A stretch of 64,000 nucleotides of DNA from NCBI GenBank assembly GCA_025677825.1, contig JAIXMO010000032.1:1-64000 (forward strand), written 5' to 3'. Origin of the DNA: Helicostylum pulchrum. Lineage: Eukaryota > Mucoromycota > Mucoromycetes > Mucorales > Mucoraceae. A program made the translations under genes and the position numbers. The notes beneath the pieces are model-generated. The model made no database searches. It saw only the letters and a program-made list of their open reading frames with translations, and was not told where the DNA came from. The number at the start of each line of letters is the position of its first letter. Within the stretch, counting starts at the first letter, position 1. This document shows, piece by piece, positions 60,681-64,000 of the stretch.

Positions 60681-61290
60681 TTATTATCAGTGTATAAATA
60701 CGAACAATCCGGATTACGCGTCTTTATCCATAGTGCATCGCCCCCTCCTGATCTTCAAGAGAGTAATAGATCTTACCAAAAAGAAACTGATTCCAAAAAT
60801 GTGATTTCACAACATATGTCGATCAATATTACAATACGTATGGGAAAAAAATCTCGATTCACGACTCTAGTTGCATGATCAACCCAAAAAAGGAGGACAT
60901 AATATTTCGTTTATCCACATTAATTTCATAAAGAGGGCTTGTCGCATGAATTAAATATAATATATCAAGTGTAAACTTTAGTATTGATTAAATATAAAAA
61001 AAGACTAAGCGTAATAATACTAGCCGGGAAAAAAAAAGATGAATAAGTAATCATTTGTAGAATAGCTATATTAGACTAGATGCTGTAGTTGATAATGCAG
61101 AACTAGTGGTGCTTTCGAATGGTTGAGAATACAGTGCCCAGTAATATAAATGTATATAAAAATGAGTTTTTGTTTTATTCACTTATAAATACGAGTGGGC
61201 GAAAAGATAATGTAGTATATACGACATACATTTTTATTCTTTTTGTAAGTCAACCTTTTTCTTTTCTCTTTTTAAAATGAATTCGCAAGT

Positions 61291-61357
61291 ATCTTTTTAT
61301 TTAGTATTTTCAAAACGGGCTTTTCCCTGTGGTATGGTGGTCTCGGTGCAAACAGAT
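61291..61357 (+). repeat. Dispersed repeat R3, copy 2
   Basis: TATGGTGGTCTCGGTGCAAA core preceded by CAAAACGGGCTTTTCCCTG; partner of 38343-38405. Confidence 0.65.
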
Positions 61358-61519
61358 AAAAGATAATGCATCATACTTTCTTTTTGGAGCCACCGTATGG
61401 ATAGATAGTGCATCAAGAATTCCCCGGGATTTTTACAGTATGTATATGTAAATCTGTTGTAACTTGATGTGAAAATCTTCCATTAGAAAGAGCAATAATG
61501 TGCTGCTGTGGCAAAAACA

Positions 61520-61701
61520 ATTTGTAATATTAAACATGACCAACTCCGCTTTCGTTTCTATTTTTCTTTGACAAGTCGCTACTGGATGTCTCAAATTATT
61601 GGGAACTTCCGGCGAAAATTTACGGCTTCAACAAATCGAGCGAAACTGCGTCGTTACCAAGCCTAATTACGTACTTTTTTTTTTACGAATTGAATAGCAG
61701 A
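61520..61701 (+). repeat. Dispersed repeat R1, copy 2
   Basis: Second copy of the unit at 59985-60184, about 1.5 kb downstream in the same orientation. Confidence 0.75.
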
Positions 61702-62041
61702 TTTCAAAGTATGATATCCTGGTTAAAGAACCACTTTGGAACTTTGTACTATAACCTGTCTGGAAATTGAACGTGTAAGCTGAGCGCGTAAATTAAATAC
61801 ATATAAATGATTACCCTAAACTTATAATTGATACCGGAATGACCTTATTTGTTCAACAATGTATTCGTTGCTTTTATCTTACACGTGGGATTGTTAAAAT
61901 CCTAAACCTTTCCTACCTCTAGACCCGTCTGTAACACGTGTATTTTCAGATACGACGAGAGAGAAATACTCAATCTAATTGAAGTCAACCGTCTCTTTCT
62001 TGGACTATCAAATCGAAATAAAATAATTTCATTGTTTTTTA

Positions 62042-62212
62042 GAAATGGGCTATTGAGAGTAGGAAAACTGAGCCATGTCCTAATTTACTAACAGAGAAAC
62101 AGGCTAAAAAACTAACGCGGGCGGATATAAACGTTTGCATTACCGATAGTGAAGACAACTGGCGAAGACAATTGTCAAAATTTTCGATCAAGTACGGAAA
62201 AAGTATTTTTTA
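62042..62212 (+). pseudogene. Possible isolated exon remnant
   Basis: After an acceptor-like TTGTTTTTTAG the plus strand reads a 57-residue, charged, protein-like stretch (for example LTEKQAKKLTRADINV and NWRRQLSKFSIKYG), ending in TAG at about 62212. No convincing upstream exon was found. Family unknown. Confidence 0.25.
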
Positions 62213-63484
62213 GCAGTGATATAGAGTGTAAAACCACTAGCTATGCATAATTATTATGTAACTACAACTCAGAAATAATTTATTGTCAAATTTGTTCTTT
62301 GACAAGAAAATAAACATCCATTCGAATGACAATAAATGTTACATAAAGTTAAAAATCTTTGAAAGATTCGATTATAAAAATGTAATTATATATCCATAAA
62401 TAAAATTCGATTAAAGAAGGCGTCACATTACGACATCAATAAAAACAAACAAAATACGAGCTTTATTTAAGAAATAAAACGATGTGTACGAAAATGAATT
62501 ACTTACGTTACTGACATTGTTTTAAGAGGCATGATACGAGCGCTCGTACTCCTTTTATTAGTGACGCCAAAATGTATGCATCTAAATAATAACACTCGTT
62601 CTATTATTAGCTAGACCAACTGGTGTTATTCGAGTAAACATTATACTCCCTAGAAGTACAACGTCATATGTTGTCACTTTTAGCTTGTAGTTTATTTTTT
62701 GGGAACATTCTCAGCCATTATTAAAGAAGTAATTGACTTATCAGGAAAGCTCTGGTACTTGAATTCAGAGGTGTGCGCAAAATTAGGAGCAGGACCAGTC
62801 TAGAAGTTTACTATATTACTAGAAAACACAGACCCTATCCGTGTTACATAAGTAGAAGTTTAAAGGCGTTCAGAGTGGACCCTAAACTTTGTCCTTACAT
62901 AAGGAATACATGACATTGGGTTGATATACACAGTTTACTATAGTAAATATAACTCTGTAGCATTACACCTTTTTTTAAGAAATATACAGTATATGCGTTG
63001 GTCAAACTTCTATTATAGATCCACAGTACCAGTTGGTTAATATGCATATAGTTGTTTTGGTATTTCTGTGTATAAGGCATAAATTCGGTTAGAGATCCCT
63101 TTATGAAGAGATATAATACGCCCACAGCAAGAAGATATATGAACCTGGGAAATATAGATGCTTTCCCGCAATCCAGAGCTTAAATAGTTTAAAAATATGT
63201 ATACAAGAAAAAAAAAAGGAGAGAAAAAGATTAACTTAGTTTATATACTCTATTGTTGCAGCAGTTCATGAAAATAAGCAACTGTATCCTTTTATTAACA
63301 TCGGAAATAATAGGCATTACCGAGTTGCAGGGACTGAAAAAAAAAATGAGTGGCTTACAAGTTTTTAGATGTCCCGATGGAGGAGGATTCTTTCTACAAA
63401 AGAATTTTCGACTACTTGGAAGTTGATTTATAAATGCTTCTTGACTGGAATATTTCAGGATGCTTTATCCCTTTTATCTAGTTT

Positions 63485-63665
63485 TTACGTTGGTTTTTAC
63501 TGTCATTACAGTATTAGTGTCTACTGTTGTTAGAATATTTAAGTCATTACTAGAACTGGGACTTGTAGTAGCGCCGCCAGATTTGATATCAAGAGCACCC
63601 GACTTTAGTCTTCCAAAATCCTCATCTGAATTCTCTTCATATTCATCTATAATAGAATCATTATT
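63485..63665 (-). pseudogene. Possible coding remnant on the minus strand
   Basis: The minus strand reads about 60 codons of polar, acidic then Ser/Thr-rich sequence (for example DEYEENSDEDFGRLKSGALD), ending at a stop near 63480. That composition is typical of a fungal protein tail. It has no start codon or acceptor in frame. The opposite-strand frame at 63460-63726 is then probably its antisense shadow. Confidence 0.25.
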
Positions 63666-64000
63666 GTGGTCAGTATCATATCATTTAGTCACTGGTATAT
63701 ATGGTATGGTACCTTCGTTTTTATAAGTCTTCTTTTTTTTTTTTGACATAAAGGAGTCGCAGCATGTATTCCTTTCCTTTCCATTTAAAAAAGAAAAAGC
63801 GTCTCGATAAACTATTTTGTAATCATAGAAAAGCAGTTACGTAAATCTGATCAATTAACAATAGAATATCATGTATTATTCTCTAGAATTTACATCTTTG
63901 ATAACTGGATATACCCCGGTATGTTTTATTTGTAATTTAAATACCATCAAGTAAAGCCGAACATTCATAAATATATATCATACAAGTTAAGTCATCAAAC

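Larger units (their letters stand above)
59636..64000. other. 4.4-kb gene desert with dispersed repeats and coding relics
   Basis: No intact gene recognised. The first few hundred bases are the upstream region of the P450 fusion. The rest contains repeat copies R1 (59985-60184, 61520-61701), R4 (60185-60260, 60605-60680) and R3 (61291-61357), plus remnants near 62042-62212 and 63480-63690. Composition is like the desert at 36.8-40.6 kb. Confidence 0.55.

Noticed and set aside
63460..63726. 88-codon plus-strand frame with hydrophobic N-terminus
   Set aside because: The opposite strand reads a more natural acidic/Ser-rich sequence over the same bases, so the hydrophobic frame is probably its antisense image.

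Overview
The window looks like nuclear DNA from an early-diverging fungus, most likely a member of the Mucorales (Mucoromycota). It is AT-rich, with T-rich intergenic DNA, and genes are split by many short introns (about 50-90 nt, GT..AG). The gene content is fungal: eL39, Atg8, ARP8, exportin-4, a Rho GEF with a CNH domain, and a CYP505-type P450/reductase fusion. No rRNA, tRNA, CRISPR array or recognisable transposase was found. All exon maps were made by eye from splice consensus and family knowledge; no search was run.

Layout. 1-7540 is the 3' part of a giant spectrin-repeat protein ending in a GAS2-related (GAR) domain, with an 11-nt microexon. 8637-9431 encodes an unknown protein. 10598-12718 is a carnitine acyltransferase ending in the peroxisomal signal SKL. 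12811-14717 (minus) is an alpha-arrestin, divergent from a VPS9-domain Rab GEF at 15130-17833. 18036-19708 (minus) is a membrane-anchored P450. 19.7-23.8 kb is gene-poor and holds the most striking structure: a 618/631-bp nearly perfect inverted repeat around a 902-bp loop, carrying a decayed gene with a PD-(D/E)XK-like motif. 23912-28205 (minus) is a 12-exon type II P-type ATPase. 29523-31905 is ARP8, followed at once by a two-PAS-domain protein (31995-32786). A frameshifted F-box gene (33962-35745) and a crotonase pseudogene (36057-36818) lead into a relic-rich desert (36.8-40.6 kb).

The second half is gene-dense. It holds a Rho GEF (40648-44357), eL39 (44650-44970), ATG8 (minus, 45276-45884), a divergent cystathionine beta-synthase-like enzyme (46122-47834), a Myb/SANT plus AT-hook protein (minus, 47914-48582), an AVT-type amino-acid transporter (minus, 49872-51513), exportin-4 (minus, 51647-55628) and a P450-reductase fusion with an extra N-terminal module (minus, 55887-59635). 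From 59.6 kb to the end is a second desert with diverged dispersed repeats, one of which has a partner near 38.4 kb.

There is no operon-like logic. Several genes share themes (membrane traffic and autophagy: VPS9, arrestin, ATG8, AVT; cell-wall and cortex signalling: Rho GEF, GAS2 protein), but the order looks like ordinary fungal synteny. The accessory, fast-evolving DNA sits in three patches (19.7-23.8, 33-40.6 and 59.6-64 kb), and these hold most of the unusual observations.
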